Shown: positions 49,574 through 58,927 of the stretch, piece after piece | How the letters are laid out: each line of letters opens with the position of its first letter | How positions within the stretch are numbered: position 1 is the first letter of the stretch | Origin: an uncultured Actinomycetes bacterium | GTDB taxonomy: Bacteria > Actinomycetota > Actinomycetes > Nanopelagicales > Nanopelagicaceae | Length of the DNA: 64,000 nucleotides | Direction: 5' to 3' | NCBI GenBank assembly: GCA_903895995.1 | Contig: CAITVX010000018.1 | Coordinates: forward strand, 1-64,000 | The notes under the pieces: model-generated | Databases searched by the model: none | Told to the model about the DNA's origin: nothing | What the model saw: the letters and a program-made list of their open reading frames with translations, nothing else | Position numbers and translations under genes: made by a program

Positions 49574-51301
49574 ATGCTACGTATGTCGACCTTGCTCCTG
49601 CGCACTCTTCGTGATGATCCAGCTGATGCCGAGGTCGCAAGCCACCGCCTCCTTGTAAGAGCGGGCTATGTCAGGCGTATCTCTGCTGGTATCTATTCGT
49701 GGTTACCACTTGGCTATCTCACATTTCGCAATATTGAACGGGTTGTCCGTGAAGAGATGGATGCTGCAGGTTTCCAGGAAGTTCACTTCCCATCGTTACT
49801 TCCACGCGAGCCATATGAGCAGACAAATCGTTGGGAACAATACGGATCCGATCTCTTTCGCCTCAAAGATCGCAAAGATAATGATTACCTCTTAGGCCCA
49901 ACCCACGAAGAGATGTTCACCTTGATGGTGAAGGGTGAGTATTCATCCTATAAAGATCTCCCATTGTCGATCTATCAGATTCAGACAAAGTTCCGCGATG
50001 AGCCACGTCCACGTTCTGGAATTATCCGCGGCCGTGAATTTGTCATGAAAGATTCTTATTCATTCGATATAGATGACGTCGGTCTTGAGATCTCTTACCA
50101 AAAACACCGTGATGCATACGTCAAGACTTTTACACGGCTTGGACTCTCCTTCAATATTGTGTCAGCAATGGCTGGGGCAATGGGTGGATCTAAATCTGAA
50201 GAGTTCCTCGCGCCTTGCCCAACAGGTGAAGATACCTATGTACTCTGCGAAAAATGTGGCTATGCCGCAAATGTAGAGGCGATGACAACAAAAGTTGCCG
50301 CTTATTCAGGCGATGCCCCAGCAACGCTCGAAGTATTCGACTCACCAGATACACCCACGATTGATTCACTCGTCGAGCTATTGAATAAGACATTTGGCGG
50401 GGGATATACCGCCGATAAGACCTTGAAGAATGTCATGGTGATGGCAGATAAGAAAGCTATCTCTGTCTTAGTTCCTGGTGATCGTGAAGTTGATCTTAAG
50501 CGTCTTGGTGCAAACCTCTCTGGAGTTCAAGAGGTTCGACTCTTTGAAGATGAAGATTTCACGAACTTCCCTGGACTCGTGAAGGGCTATATCGGTCCGC
50601 AAGATGCAAAGAAATTTGGCATCACAATCTATGCAGATCCACGTATCGTCGCTGGCTCTCATTGGGTCACTGGTGCAAATGCAAAGGATAAGCACGCCCG
50701 CTTTGTTACCAATGGACGCGATTTCACCGTTGATGCATATATTGAAGCAGCCGAAGTGCGTGCTGGTGATCTCTGCCCGAAGTGCGATTCACCCGTAATC
50801 ATTGATCGTGCTATTGAGATCGGTCATATCTTCCAACTTGGCCGTTTATATGCGCAAGCTCTAGATCTCACTGTCTTGGATCAGAATGGCAAATCACAAG
50901 TTGTCACAATGGGATCCTATGGAATCGGTGTATCGCGCGCAGTTGCAGCAATCGCTGAGCAGACTCACGATGAGATCGGTCTTTCATGGCCACGCGAGAT
51001 TGCACCAGCAGATGTGCATATTGTCGCTACCGGTAAAGATGAGAACATTCTTGAGACTGCAGAGAAGTTAGCTGCAGATCTTGAGGCAAAGGGCCTTCGC
51101 GTCATGCTCGATGATCGTAAAGATCCAAGCGCAGGTGTGAAGTTTAAAGATGCTGAATTAATCGGGATTCCATTTATTGTGATCGTCGGTAAGGCGCTCG
51201 CTGAAGGAAAACTTGAACTTCGTATCCGCAAGAGTGGAGAGAAGTGTGAGATTAGCGCCGCATCTGCAGTCGATGAGATTTACACAGTAGTAACCGCATA
51301 A
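49574..51301 (+). CDS. proS: Prolyl-tRNA synthetase (bacterial type)
   Basis: A 575-residue class II synthetase. The N-terminus (RLLVRAGYVRRISAGIYSWL), motif 2 (FRDEPRPRSGIIRGREF) and the inserted editing domain (about 225-385) mark the bacterial-type ProS; the C-terminal anticodon domain is complete. It is coupled by TAATG to a membrane permease gene. Confidence 0.96.
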   Translation: MLRMSTLLLRTLRDDPADAEVASHRLLVRAGYVRRISAGIYSWLPLGYLTFRNIERVVREEMDAAGFQEVHFPSLLPREPYEQTNRWEQYGSDLFRLKDRKDNDYLLGPTHEEMFTLMVKGEYSSYKDLPLSIYQIQTKFRDEPRPRSGIIRGREFVMKDSYSFDIDDVGLEISYQKHRDAYVKTFTRLGLSFNIVSAMAGAMGGSKSEEFLAPCPTGEDTYVLCEKCGYAANVEAMTTKVAAYSGDAPATLEVFDSPDTPTIDSLVELLNKTFGGGYTADKTLKNVMVMADKKAISVLVPGDREVDLKRLGANLSGVQEVRLFEDEDFTNFPGLVKGYIGPQDAKKFGITIYADPRIVAGSHWVTGANAKDKHARFVTNGRDFTVDAYIEAAEVRAGDLCPKCDSPVIIDRAIEIGHIFQLGRLYAQALDLTVLDQNGKSQVVTMGSYGIGVSRAVAAIAEQTHDEIGLSWPREIAPADVHIVATGKDENILETAEKLAADLEAKGLRVMLDDRKDPSAGVKFKDAELIGIPFIVIVGKALAEGKLELRIRKSGEKCEISAASAVDEIYTVVTA

Positions 51302-52077
51302 TGACTCTCTCGCTAGGGCAGTGGATATTCCTCGCTCTTGCAGCCGGAATGGCTGGCTTTATCGATGCGATTGCTGGCGGTGGTGGACTTATCCAACTTC
51401 CCGCCCTTCTTATCGGCCTATCGAATAAACCAATACCCATGATCCTTGGAACAAATAAAGTTCCTGCGATCTTCGGGACATCTTTCTCGGCCGCCGCTTA
51501 TTTCAAACGAGTAAAGCCAGATCTACATCTGACTCTCTCAATGGCGATTCCAGCCTTTATTGGCTCCGCGAGTGGAGCACGGCTAGCCTCAGAATTTCCT
51601 AAGAGCATCTTCCGTCCTGTGATCATCGTCTTATTACTTCTCGTTGCGATCTATACATGGAAGCGCCCACAGCTCGGGATGGAAGAGAACCTCAAGTTCA
51701 CTCCTGTTGTACGTAGATTTGTTGTCGGTGGATGTGGATTTCTCATCGGTTTCTACGATGGAATCTTTGGCCCAGGGACTGGCTCATTCCTATTATTTAT
51801 TCTTGTAGGGGTCGTTGGTTATGCATTCTTGAAGGCATCAGCGACTGCCAAATTAGTCAATATCGCAACAAACTTTGCCGCGATTCTGACATTTACCTTT
51901 ACCGGACATATCTGGTGGAAGGTCGGACTTTTGCTTGCGATCGCCAATGTGACGGGCTCTATCTTTGGTGCACGGCTTGCGATTAAAGGTGGATCGCCCC
52001 TGGTCCGCAAAGTCTTCTTAATCATGACGTTTTTGCTTATCGCTAAAGTCGGTTATGATTGGATCACAATTAAATAA
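51301..52077 (+). CDS. TSUP (TauE/SafE) family permease
   Basis: A 258-residue membrane protein with seven or eight predicted helices. DAIAGGGGLIQLPALL near the N-terminus and GFYDGIFGPGTGSFL in the second half are the paired TSUP signatures. The family exports sulfite, sulfoacetate and other organosulfur anions; the substrate here is unknown. Its ATG overlaps the proS stop by one base, an unusual coupling with no evident functional link. Confidence 0.9.
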   Translation: MTLSLGQWIFLALAAGMAGFIDAIAGGGGLIQLPALLIGLSNKPIPMILGTNKVPAIFGTSFSAAAYFKRVKPDLHLTLSMAIPAFIGSASGARLASEFPKSIFRPVIIVLLLLVAIYTWKRPQLGMEENLKFTPVVRRFVVGGCGFLIGFYDGIFGPGTGSFLLFILVGVVGYAFLKASATAKLVNIATNFAAILTFTFTGHIWWKVGLLLAIANVTGSIFGARLAIKGGSPLVRKVFLIMTFLLIAKVGYDWITIK

Positions 52078-52099
52078 CTAAGGAAATAGAGGCAGGACC

Positions 52100-52567
52100 A
52101 TGACGCTACTTGAAGAGATCGCGGTAGCGATCACCCCTGCGATTGAAGCTGCAGGATGTTACTTAGAGGAAGTTACCCTCACCCCAGCCGGTAAGCGCAA
52201 AATAATGACAGTTATTGTCGATGGCGATACCAATCTCTCACTTGATCAAGTCACTGCCGTATCTAAAGAAGTCTCAGCAATAGTTGAAGTACTCCCAGCT
52301 CTTGGAGATACACCCTTTACTTTAGAAGTCACTTCACCTGGCGTAGACCGCCCTCTCACCAATCCACGTCATTGGCGTAAGAACCATGGCCGCCTCATCA
52401 ATGTCACGCTGCACGATGAGAAGAGTGTGAAGGGAAGAATCGGTGATTCAACAGAGATAGATGTTGAGATTGATTCTGTGAAGATTGCCTATGCCGCAAT
52501 CAAGCGCGCTCTCATCGAGATTGAATTTAAGTCACTTAAATCTGCCGAGAGCGAGGGTGATGAATAA
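52100..52567 (+). CDS. rimP: Ribosome maturation factor RimP
   Basis: A 155-residue protein needed for 30S assembly. The N-terminal alpha/beta domain with LEVTSPGVDRPL and the C-terminal SH3-like domain are present. GAGGCAGGA precedes the ATG. It is coupled to nusA by TAATG, the start of the conserved rimP-nusA-ylxR-infB-rbfA-truB-ribF order. Confidence 0.95.
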   Translation: MTLLEEIAVAITPAIEAAGCYLEEVTLTPAGKRKIMTVIVDGDTNLSLDQVTAVSKEVSAIVEVLPALGDTPFTLEVTSPGVDRPLTNPRHWRKNHGRLINVTLHDEKSVKGRIGDSTEIDVEIDSVKIAYAAIKRALIEIEFKSLKSAESEGDE

Positions 52568-53616
52568 TGCCAGTTGAGATGTCGGCCCTCACGGCAATTA
52601 TCGCTGAGAAGAAGATGCCATTAGAGAAATTGATCAGCCAGATCGAGAATGCGGTTGCAACGATCTACTCCGAGCAGCCTGATGCCAAGCCAGGTGGTCG
52701 CGCCGTTCTTAATCGCCAGACCGGAGATATTGTTATCTGGACTTCGATCTTCGATGAAGAAGGTATCTTCGTTGAGAGCGTGATCCATGAAATTGAAGGC
52801 TTTGAAGCCCTTGCAGATAAAGAGGCCCGCAAGACGATCAAGCAAGCGATAAGAGATGCCAATGATGCAACGATTGTTGGGGAGTTCTCGGCCAGCGTTG
52901 GAGATGTCATCTCTGGCATTGTTCAACAAGGACGCGACAAAGAAGTTATCTATGTAGATCTTGGAAAAGTTGAAGGAAAGATCCCGCCTAATGAACAAGT
53001 CCCAACAGAATCATTTAAACATGGGGATCGCATCAAGGCATTTGTTGTTGATGTTAAACAAGGGGAGAAGGGTCCTGAGATCGTTCTCTCTCGAACCCAT
53101 CCTGCACTCGTTAAGGCGCTCTTCGCACTTGAAGTCCCTGAAGTTAAAGATCGCACTGTAGAGATTGTTGGAATATCGCGCGAGCCAGGTGCTCGTACAA
53201 AGATTTCAGTTCGAACACATCGCGCTGGTGTAAGTCCAAAGGGTGCACTCATTGGACCAAGTGGAGTTCGCTCACGCGCAGTCATCGATGAACTTCAAGG
53301 CGAGAAGATTGATATCGTCGATTATTCAGATGATCCAGCCGCATATGTTGCAGCAGCACTTGCTCCAGCAAAGGTATCGAGCGTTGAGATCGTTGATCTT
53401 GAAACAAAATCTGCAAAGGTGATCGTTCCCGATTATCAACTCTCACTCGCAATTGGCGCCAATGGCCAGAACGCTCGATTAGCTGCGCGATTGACCGGTT
53501 GGAGGATCGACATTCATCCAGATAATCCTGTCGCCAGAATCGAGAAGCCAAAGCCGGTACTGGAAGAGCCTCTAGAGCAGCAAGATACGCAGGAATTACC
53601 CTCTAACCTGCAGTAG
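52567..53616 (+). CDS. nusA: Transcription termination/antitermination factor NusA
   Basis: A 349-residue RNA polymerase-binding factor. It has an N-terminal RNAP-binding domain (about 1-110), an S1 domain (about 115-190) and two KH domains (about 195-330, with PKGALIGPSGVRSRAV and AIGANGQNARLAARLTGW). It lacks the C-terminal acidic repeats of proteobacterial NusA, as is normal in Actinobacteria. A small hairpin (53606-53621) spans the stop codon. Confidence 0.95.
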   Translation: MPVEMSALTAIIAEKKMPLEKLISQIENAVATIYSEQPDAKPGGRAVLNRQTGDIVIWTSIFDEEGIFVESVIHEIEGFEALADKEARKTIKQAIRDANDATIVGEFSASVGDVISGIVQQGRDKEVIYVDLGKVEGKIPPNEQVPTESFKHGDRIKAFVVDVKQGEKGPEIVLSRTHPALVKALFALEVPEVKDRTVEIVGISREPGARTKISVRTHRAGVSPKGALIGPSGVRSRAVIDELQGEKIDIVDYSDDPAAYVAAALAPAKVSSVEIVDLETKSAKVIVPDYQLSLAIGANGQNARLAARLTGWRIDIHPDNPVARIEKPKPVLEEPLEQQDTQELPSNLQ

Positions 53617-53665
53617 CAGGTAAGGTTCTCCTACCAGTTCACTTGTGAGCCGTCTGGAGAGTTGA

Positions 53666-53914
53666 TTGCCTACCCGCAGTTGCATCGCCTGTCGCACACG
53701 AGAGTCCTGGGAAGATCTACTTCATCTAGTTTTGATCGGGGATCGGGTAACACCGGATCCTGACCATAAACTTCCTGGACGTGGGGCTTGGTTACATCCC
53801 AGATGTTTTGAGATGGCCAAGAGCCGCAGAGCATTTCTTCGAGCCTTTCCGGCGGGAAGAAATTTCCAGGAGCTTGTACTCGATGATGTAGGAAAGTATT
53901 TGACCAACTCTTAA
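53666..53914 (+). CDS. ylxR: YlxR/RnpM family RNA-binding protein
   Basis: An 82-residue protein with the family start RSCIACRTRESW and the block PGRGAWLHPRCFE. YlxR relatives bind RNA, and the Bacillus protein modulates RNase P. The start is a TTG at 53666 after GGAGAG; an upstream GTG runs into a stop. It keeps its usual place between nusA and infB. Confidence 0.9.
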   Translation: MPTRSCIACRTRESWEDLLHLVLIGDRVTPDPDHKLPGRGAWLHPRCFEMAKSRRAFLRAFPAGRNFQELVLDDVGKYLTNS

Positions 53915-53924
53915 GGAGACCAGA

Positions 53925-53979
53925 ATGGCAAGCACACAAGCATGAGCACCGCGCGCTCATGAGTAAGGCAATCATTTAG
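53925..53979 (+). other. Three chained six-codon micro-ORFs before infB
   Basis: Three tiny frames follow a strong AAGGAG (53913-53918): MASTQA (53925-53945), MSTARS (53942-53962) and MSKAII (53959-53979). Each start overlaps the previous stop as ATGA, so a ribosome loaded on the first could pass along all three. Starts two and three lie in the arms of a hairpin. Whether they are translated or regulatory is unknown. Confidence 0.35.
53941..53961 (+). promoter_or_regulatory. Hairpin in the ylxR-infB gap
   Basis: CATGAGC (53941-53947) pairs with GCTCATG (53955-53961) around a seven-base loop. There is no T-run after it, so a terminator is unlikely. Each arm contains an ATG that starts a micro-ORF. 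Confidence 0.45.
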
Positions 53980-54013
53980 GCTCCTGTTTGAACCCCAGGG
54001 CCTATGAATAATC

Positions 54014-54019
54014 TAGGTT
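54014..54019 (+). promoter_or_regulatory. Candidate -10 box for infB
   Basis: TAGGTT lies 18 bases before the infB GTG, giving a leader of roughly 12 bases that includes the GGGAAGG ribosome site (54026-54032). Confidence 0.4.
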
Positions 54020-54037
54020 CACACTGGGAAGGCAATT

Positions 54038-56764
54038 GTGGCAAAGGTCCGCGTTTACGAATTAGCTAAAGAGCTCGGTTTAGAGAGCAAAGAACTTCTC
54101 GCGAAGTTACAAGAAGTTGGCGAGTTTGTTCGTTCAGCATCATCAACAGTTGAAGCACCTGTCGTGCGTAAACTCATGGAGAAGTTCCCGGATATGAAGC
54201 CGGTTGAAGCAGCTCCAGAGAAGCCGAAGGCTGCGAAGAAGGCGGCCGCAAAGAAGGCAGCCCCTGCAGGACCATCACAGGAAGAGATCGATGCAGCTAT
54301 CGCGCAGCTCGATGAGACAACTCGTAACCAATTAGGAATTCAAGCAGGTCAATCTGCGCCGGCAGCCCCAGCTCCAGCCGCACCACGACCACCAGTGACA
54401 TCAGCACCAACTCACGATGGAGAAACACCTGCGGCAAATCCTGCTGCAACAAATAATCTTCCACGTCCCCCACGTGCTGGAAATAATCCATTCTCAACTG
54501 GCGCTGCGATGCCACGTCCACCAATGCCACGTCCACCTGCACAACGTCCACTTCGTCCAGGAGAACGTCCTGCACCAGGTGCAGCACGTCCAGGTATGGC
54601 CGGCGCACGTCCAGGTTCTGTTCGTCCAGGTTTTGCAGCACGTCCACCTGCAGGTCCAGGTTCACGTCCACCAGGATCAACTGGTGCTCCAGGTTCAACA
54701 GGTGCAGCTCGTCCGGGTGGATCTCCATATCGCCCAGGAAGCGGAGCGCCTTCATCTGGTGGCCCAGGTGGCGCCGGTGGATCTACACCACCAGCATTTG
54801 GAAATAAGGGTGGCGGTGGTCGTCATCAACGCGGCGGTACTGCTGGCGCATTCGGTAAGAATGGCGGCAGAGGTAAGAGCGCTCGTAAATCAAAGAAGGC
54901 TTTGCGTGAAGAGTTCGACAATATGGCGGCACCATCTCTAGGTGGAGCGGTACTTCCACGTGGAAATGGCGAGTCAACAATTCGTCTTCGCAGAGGTTCA
55001 TCACTGATGGACTTTGCCGAGAAGATCAATGCAGATCCAGCAGCGCTAGTTTCAGCGCTCTTCCACTTAGGTGAGATGGTTACTGCAACTCAATCTGTTG
55101 ATGAAGATACCTTCACAATTCTTGGTAATGAACTTGGATTCAAAATTCAAGTTGTTAGCCCAGAAGATGAAGATCGCGAACTCCTTGAAGAGTTTGATAT
55201 CGACCTTGATCAAGAGCTCGAAGATATCTCCGAAGAAGATCTCGTTGTGCGCTCGCCAATCATCACCGTTATGGGTCACGTTGACCACGGTAAGACCAGG
55301 CTCCTTGATGCGATTCGATCTACTGAGGTTGTTAAGACTGAAGCAGGCGGAATCACACAGCACATTGGTGCATATCAGATCCACCATGTTCACGATGGCG
55401 TTGAGCGTGCCATTACATTTATTGATACGCCAGGTCACGAAGCCTTCACAGCGATGCGTGCTCGTGGCGCAAAGGTCACAGATATCGCGATCTTGGTAGT
55501 TGCTGCAGATGACGGTGTAATGCCTCAGACAATTGAAGCGCTTAACCACGCTCAAGCAGCAGATGTTCCCATCGTTGTTGCGGTGAACAAGGTCGATAAA
55601 GAAGGCGCGAACCCAGATAAGGTCCGCCAACAGTTGACCGAATACAACTTAATTGCAGAGGAATATGGCGGAGATACGATCTTCGTAAACGTCTCAGCAA
55701 AGTCAGGTGAAGGAATCTCTGCACTTATTGATTCAGTTCTCTTAACAGCTGATGCTGCACTCGATCTTCGCGCAGTTGCTGCCGATGTTGCTCGCGGCGT
55801 AGCTATTGAAGCTAACCTCGATAAGGGCCGTGGCCCAGTAGCAACAGTGCTTGTACAGCGTGGAACTCTTCATGTTGGCGATGCAATCGTTGCTGGCGGA
55901 TCCTATGGTCGCGTTCGTGCGATGTTGGATGAGAATGGCGATAGCGTTGAAGAAGCTGGTCCATCACGCCCAGTTCAGGTACTTGGATTCACATCTGTTC
56001 CAGGTGCTGGAGATACATTCATCGTCGCTGAAGATGACCGTACTGCTCGTCAGATCGCTGAGAAGCGTCAACTTGCAACGCGTAACGCACTCCTTGCTAA
56101 GACTCGTAAGAAGGTCTCACTTGAAGACTTCATGGAGCAATCAAAGGTCAGCACACTCAACCTCATCATTAAAGGTGACGTATCTGGTTCTGTTGAAGCT
56201 CTCGAAGATGCACTTCTACAACTCGATGTTGGCGCCGAAGTTGATCTTCGCGTTATTCACCGTGGTGTTGGTGCTATTACAAAGAACGACGTCACTCTCG
56301 CATCTGCATCAACTGCAGTGATCATCGGCTTCAACGTTAAGCCAGAACCTCAGACAGCGGTATTCGCTGATCAAGAGGGTGTTGAAGTGAAGTTCTACAC
56401 CGTTATCTATCAGGCAATCGAAGAGATCGAAGCATCACTTAAGGGTCTTCTCAAGCCTGAGTACGAAGAGATCATCACTGGTAATGCTGAAGTTCGCGAC
56501 ATCTTCAAATCTTCCAAGGTTGGAAATATCGCTGGATCGATGGTTCTGGATGGAACAATCAAGCGCAACGCAAAGGCTCGTACCTTGCGCGCTGGAGTTG
56601 TCCATACCGAGAACCTTCAGATCGACTCACTTCGTCGATTCAAGGATGATGCCAATGAAGTCCGTGAAGGATTCGAGTGCGGTATCGGACTTGGTTCATT
56701 CAAGGAGCTTGAGGTTGGCGATGTAATTCAGACCTTTGAGATTCGTGAGAAGAAGCGCGCATAA
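54038..56764 (+). CDS. infB: Translation initiation factor IF-2
   Basis: A 908-residue GTPase that brings fMet-tRNA to the 30S subunit. The N-terminal IF2 domain ([19 protein letters not shown]) is followed by a long disordered Ala/Pro, then Pro/Arg/Gly-rich linker (about 55-290). G1 is GHVDHGKT (413-420), G3 is DTPGHEAF and G4 is NKVDK; domains II, III and IV complete the C-terminal half. The GTG start at 54038 has GGGAAGG five bases upstream. The long low-complexity linker is usual in Actinobacteria. Confidence 0.97.
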   Translation: MAKVRVYELAKELGLESKELLAKLQEVGEFVRSASSTVEAPVVRKLMEKFPDMKPVEAAPEKPKAAKKAAAKKAAPAGPSQEEIDAAIAQLDETTRNQLGIQAGQSAPAAPAPAAPRPPVTSAPTHDGETPAANPAATNNLPRPPRAGNNPFSTGAAMPRPPMPRPPAQRPLRPGERPAPGAARPGMAGARPGSVRPGFAARPPAGPGSRPPGSTGAPGSTGAARPGGSPYRPGSGAPSSGGPGGAGGSTPPAFGNKGGGGRHQRGGTAGAFGKNGGRGKSARKSKKALREEFDNMAAPSLGGAVLPRGNGESTIRLRRGSSLMDFAEKINADPAALVSALFHLGEMVTATQSVDEDTFTILGNELGFKIQVVSPEDEDRELLEEFDIDLDQELEDISEEDLVVRSPIITVMGHVDHGKTRLLDAIRSTEVVKTEAGGITQHIGAYQIHHVHDGVERAITFIDTPGHEAFTAMRARGAKVTDIAILVVAADDGVMPQTIEALNHAQAADVPIVVAVNKVDKEGANPDKVRQQLTEYNLIAEEYGGDTIFVNVSAKSGEGISALIDSVLLTADAALDLRAVAADVARGVAIEANLDKGRGPVATVLVQRGTLHVGDAIVAGGSYGRVRAMLDENGDSVEEAGPSRPVQVLGFTSVPGAGDTFIVAEDDRTARQIAEKRQLATRNALLAKTRKKVSLEDFMEQSKVSTLNLIIKGDVSGSVEALEDALLQLDVGAEVDLRVIHRGVGAITKNDVTLASASTAVIIGFNVKPEPQTAVFADQEGVEVKFYTVIYQAIEEIEASLKGLLKPEYEEIITGNAEVRDIFKSSKVGNIAGSMVLDGTIKRNAKARTLRAGVVHTENLQIDSLRRFKDDANEVREGFECGIGLGSFKELEVGDVIQTFEIREKKRA

Positions 56765-56766
56765 CA

Positions 56767-57183
56767 ATGGCATCTAATCGCGCGCTAAAGGTTGCAGATC
56801 GCATTAAAGAGGTGGTCGCACAAGCACTTGAGACACGGGTAAAAGATCCGCGCCTTGGCTTTGTGACGATCACCGATGTGCGAGTAACTGGCGACCTTCA
56901 ACAAGCATCAGTCTTCTATACGGTATTTGGGGATGAAGATGCCCAATCCGGAACTGCTGCGGCACTTGCATCATCTAAAGGTTTAATCCGTGGTGAAGTT
57001 GGCAAATCACTTGGACTTCGTATCGTCCCATCGATTGAATTCTTCGCTGATGGTCTGCAAGAACAAGCTTCTGCCATGAATGATCTGATGAGCCAGGTTC
57101 GTAAGGCTGATGAAGAGCTTGCGAAGCTTCGCGAAAATGCGAAACCCATTGGTGACGCAAACCCATATAAGACTCACGAGTAA
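56767..57183 (+). CDS. rbfA: Ribosome-binding factor A
   Basis: A 138-residue KH-like 30S maturation factor. The start RALKVADRIKEVVAQALE and the block RLGFVTITDVRVTGDLQQA are family features. It lies two bases after infB and 12 before truB. Confidence 0.95.
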   Translation: MASNRALKVADRIKEVVAQALETRVKDPRLGFVTITDVRVTGDLQQASVFYTVFGDEDAQSGTAAALASSKGLIRGEVGKSLGLRIVPSIEFFADGLQEQASAMNDLMSQVRKADEELAKLRENAKPIGDANPYKTHE

Positions 57184-57195
57184 GCCACCACAGCG

Positions 57196-58050
57196 ATGAA
57201 CGGATTCCTCCTTGTTGATAAGGCAAGTGGAATGACTTCTCATGATGTTGTTGCAAAGGCTCGCAAGAAGTGTGGGACTAAGCGAGTTGGCCATGCAGGA
57301 ACTTTGGATCCAATGGCTACTGGAGTTCTCGTACTCGGCATAGGAAATGCAACAAAACTTCTGCAATATGTTGTCGATGGAAAGAAACGCTACGAAGCGA
57401 CGATCAAACTTGGTATTTCGACCCACACAGATGACCGTGAAGGTGAAGTGCTTTCTACAGCAGATACTTCTGGCTTAACTGATGAACGTATTCGCACTCA
57501 GCTGGGGAAAAATGTTGGAACAATCATGCAGCGACCAAGCTCTGTCTCTGCAATCAAGATTGACGGAAAACGTGCTCATGAAAGAGTTCGCTCTGGTGAG
57601 GTTGTTGAGATCCCAGCGCGTGAAGTAACTATCTTCTCAATCGATATTAAAGCGATTAGGGGGAGCGAAGTTGATATTGATGTCACATGCTCGGCCGGAA
57701 CCTATATTCGTGCAATTGCTCGTGACTTAGGTGAAGCACTTGGAGTGGGTGGACACCTGACTTCACTTCACAGAACTTTGGTCTCACCCTTCGCAATCGA
57801 TGAATGCTCAGATCTTGAATCTGCGCAGGTTCTACCTACGGCAGAAGGTATTTCGCGCATGATGCCAACACGGTCACTGACGAGTGAAGAGCTTATTGAG
57901 ATTGGTTTTGGACGCACGATCACATCGAGTGAGAGCGATGGAGTGGTTGCAGCCCTTGGTCTTGATGGCTCCTTCGCGGCCTTGCTTGAGAACCGCGATT
58001 TTGCGGGCAAACGCTTGGCGACACCGACCCTTGTGGCCGTGAAAGAATAA
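57196..58050 (+). CDS. truB: tRNA pseudouridine(55) synthase
   Basis: A 284-residue enzyme that makes pseudouridine 55 in the T-loop of tRNAs. The catalytic Asp lies in HAGTLDPMATGVL, and KRYEATIKLG and CSAGTYIRAIARDLG are conserved blocks. It is followed four bases later by ribF. Confidence 0.95.
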   Translation: MNGFLLVDKASGMTSHDVVAKARKKCGTKRVGHAGTLDPMATGVLVLGIGNATKLLQYVVDGKKRYEATIKLGISTHTDDREGEVLSTADTSGLTDERIRTQLGKNVGTIMQRPSSVSAIKIDGKRAHERVRSGEVVEIPAREVTIFSIDIKAIRGSEVDIDVTCSAGTYIRAIARDLGEALGVGGHLTSLHRTLVSPFAIDECSDLESAQVLPTAEGISRMMPTRSLTSEELIEIGFGRTITSSESDGVVAALGLDGSFAALLENRDFAGKRLATPTLVAVKE

Positions 58051-58054
58051 GCGA

Positions 58055-58927
58055 ATGAGATCAGTGGCAATCGGAATCTTCGATGGGGTTCACGCTGGCC
58101 ATCAAGAGATCATCGCAGAAGCTGCAAAGCACGGTGATGTCACAGTACTTACCTTTGATCCACATCCAACTTCTATCTTTGCTCCAGAGCGCACTCCACC
58201 TATGTTGGTGCCGCTTGCAGATCGCATTGCTCTCTTAAAGCAAGCCGGTGCCGTAGATGTTGTCGTACTCGCTTTCACCAAGGAGTTCGCGAGCCTTACT
58301 CCAGCGGAATTCATTGATGAGATTCTTATCGACCAACTTCATGCATCGCATGTGACAGTCGGTGAGAACTTCACCTTTGGCCACAAAGCTGCAGGAAACG
58401 TTGAAACCTTGAAGAACTCAGGCAAGAGCTTCGGCGTGAGCTCTGTTGCACTGGCTGAGAACCGAGGCTCGGCAATATCGTCATCACGTATTCGCACTCT
58501 GATCATTGATGGGGATATAGAGCGCGCAAATGAGTTACTTACTCGACGTTTCTATCTTCGCGGTCCAGTTGTTCATGGAGAAAAGCGTGGGCGAACCATT
58601 GGTTACCCCACTGCAAATATTGGATTAAAAGAAAATGCAACGATTCCTGCAGATGGAGTTTATGCAGGGTGGCTTGAAGTCGGTGCCAATCGTTGGCCTG
58701 CAGCAATTTCAATTGGAACAAACCCAACATTCCCAGGCGTGCGTGGCCGACAAGTTGAAGCCTATGCACTTGATCAAACAGGGTTGGATTTATATGACCA
58801 AGAGGCAAAGCTTGAATTTGGATGGCGCCTGCGTGACACACTTAAATTTGATGGACTCGATCCATTATTAGTACAGATGAAGAAAGATTGTGATCAAGCC
58901 CGCTTACTAACAAAGGAAAACTCATGA
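58055..58927 (+). CDS. ribF: Bifunctional riboflavin kinase / FAD synthetase
   Basis: A 290-residue enzyme that makes FMN and then FAD. The nucleotidyltransferase half has GIFDGVHAGHQEI and the ISSSRIR motif; the kinase half has GRTIGYPTANI. The N-terminus is compact, beginning directly at the first strand. There is no FMN riboswitch, since the gene sits four bases from truB. It overlaps the next gene by four bases (ATGA). Confidence 0.95.
   Translation: MRSVAIGIFDGVHAGHQEIIAEAAKHGDVTVLTFDPHPTSIFAPERTPPMLVPLADRIALLKQAGAVDVVVLAFTKEFASLTPAEFIDEILIDQLHASHVTVGENFTFGHKAAGNVETLKNSGKSFGVSSVALAENRGSAISSSRIRTLIIDGDIERANELLTRRFYLRGPVVHGEKRGRTIGYPTANIGLKENATIPADGVYAGWLEVGANRWPAAISIGTNPTFPGVRGRQVEAYALDQTGLDLYDQEAKLEFGWRLRDTLKFDGLDPLLVQMKKDCDQARLLTKENS

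Noticed and set aside
58030-58060. FMN riboswitch for ribF
   Set aside because: There are only four bases between truB and ribF, leaving no room for an aptamer.
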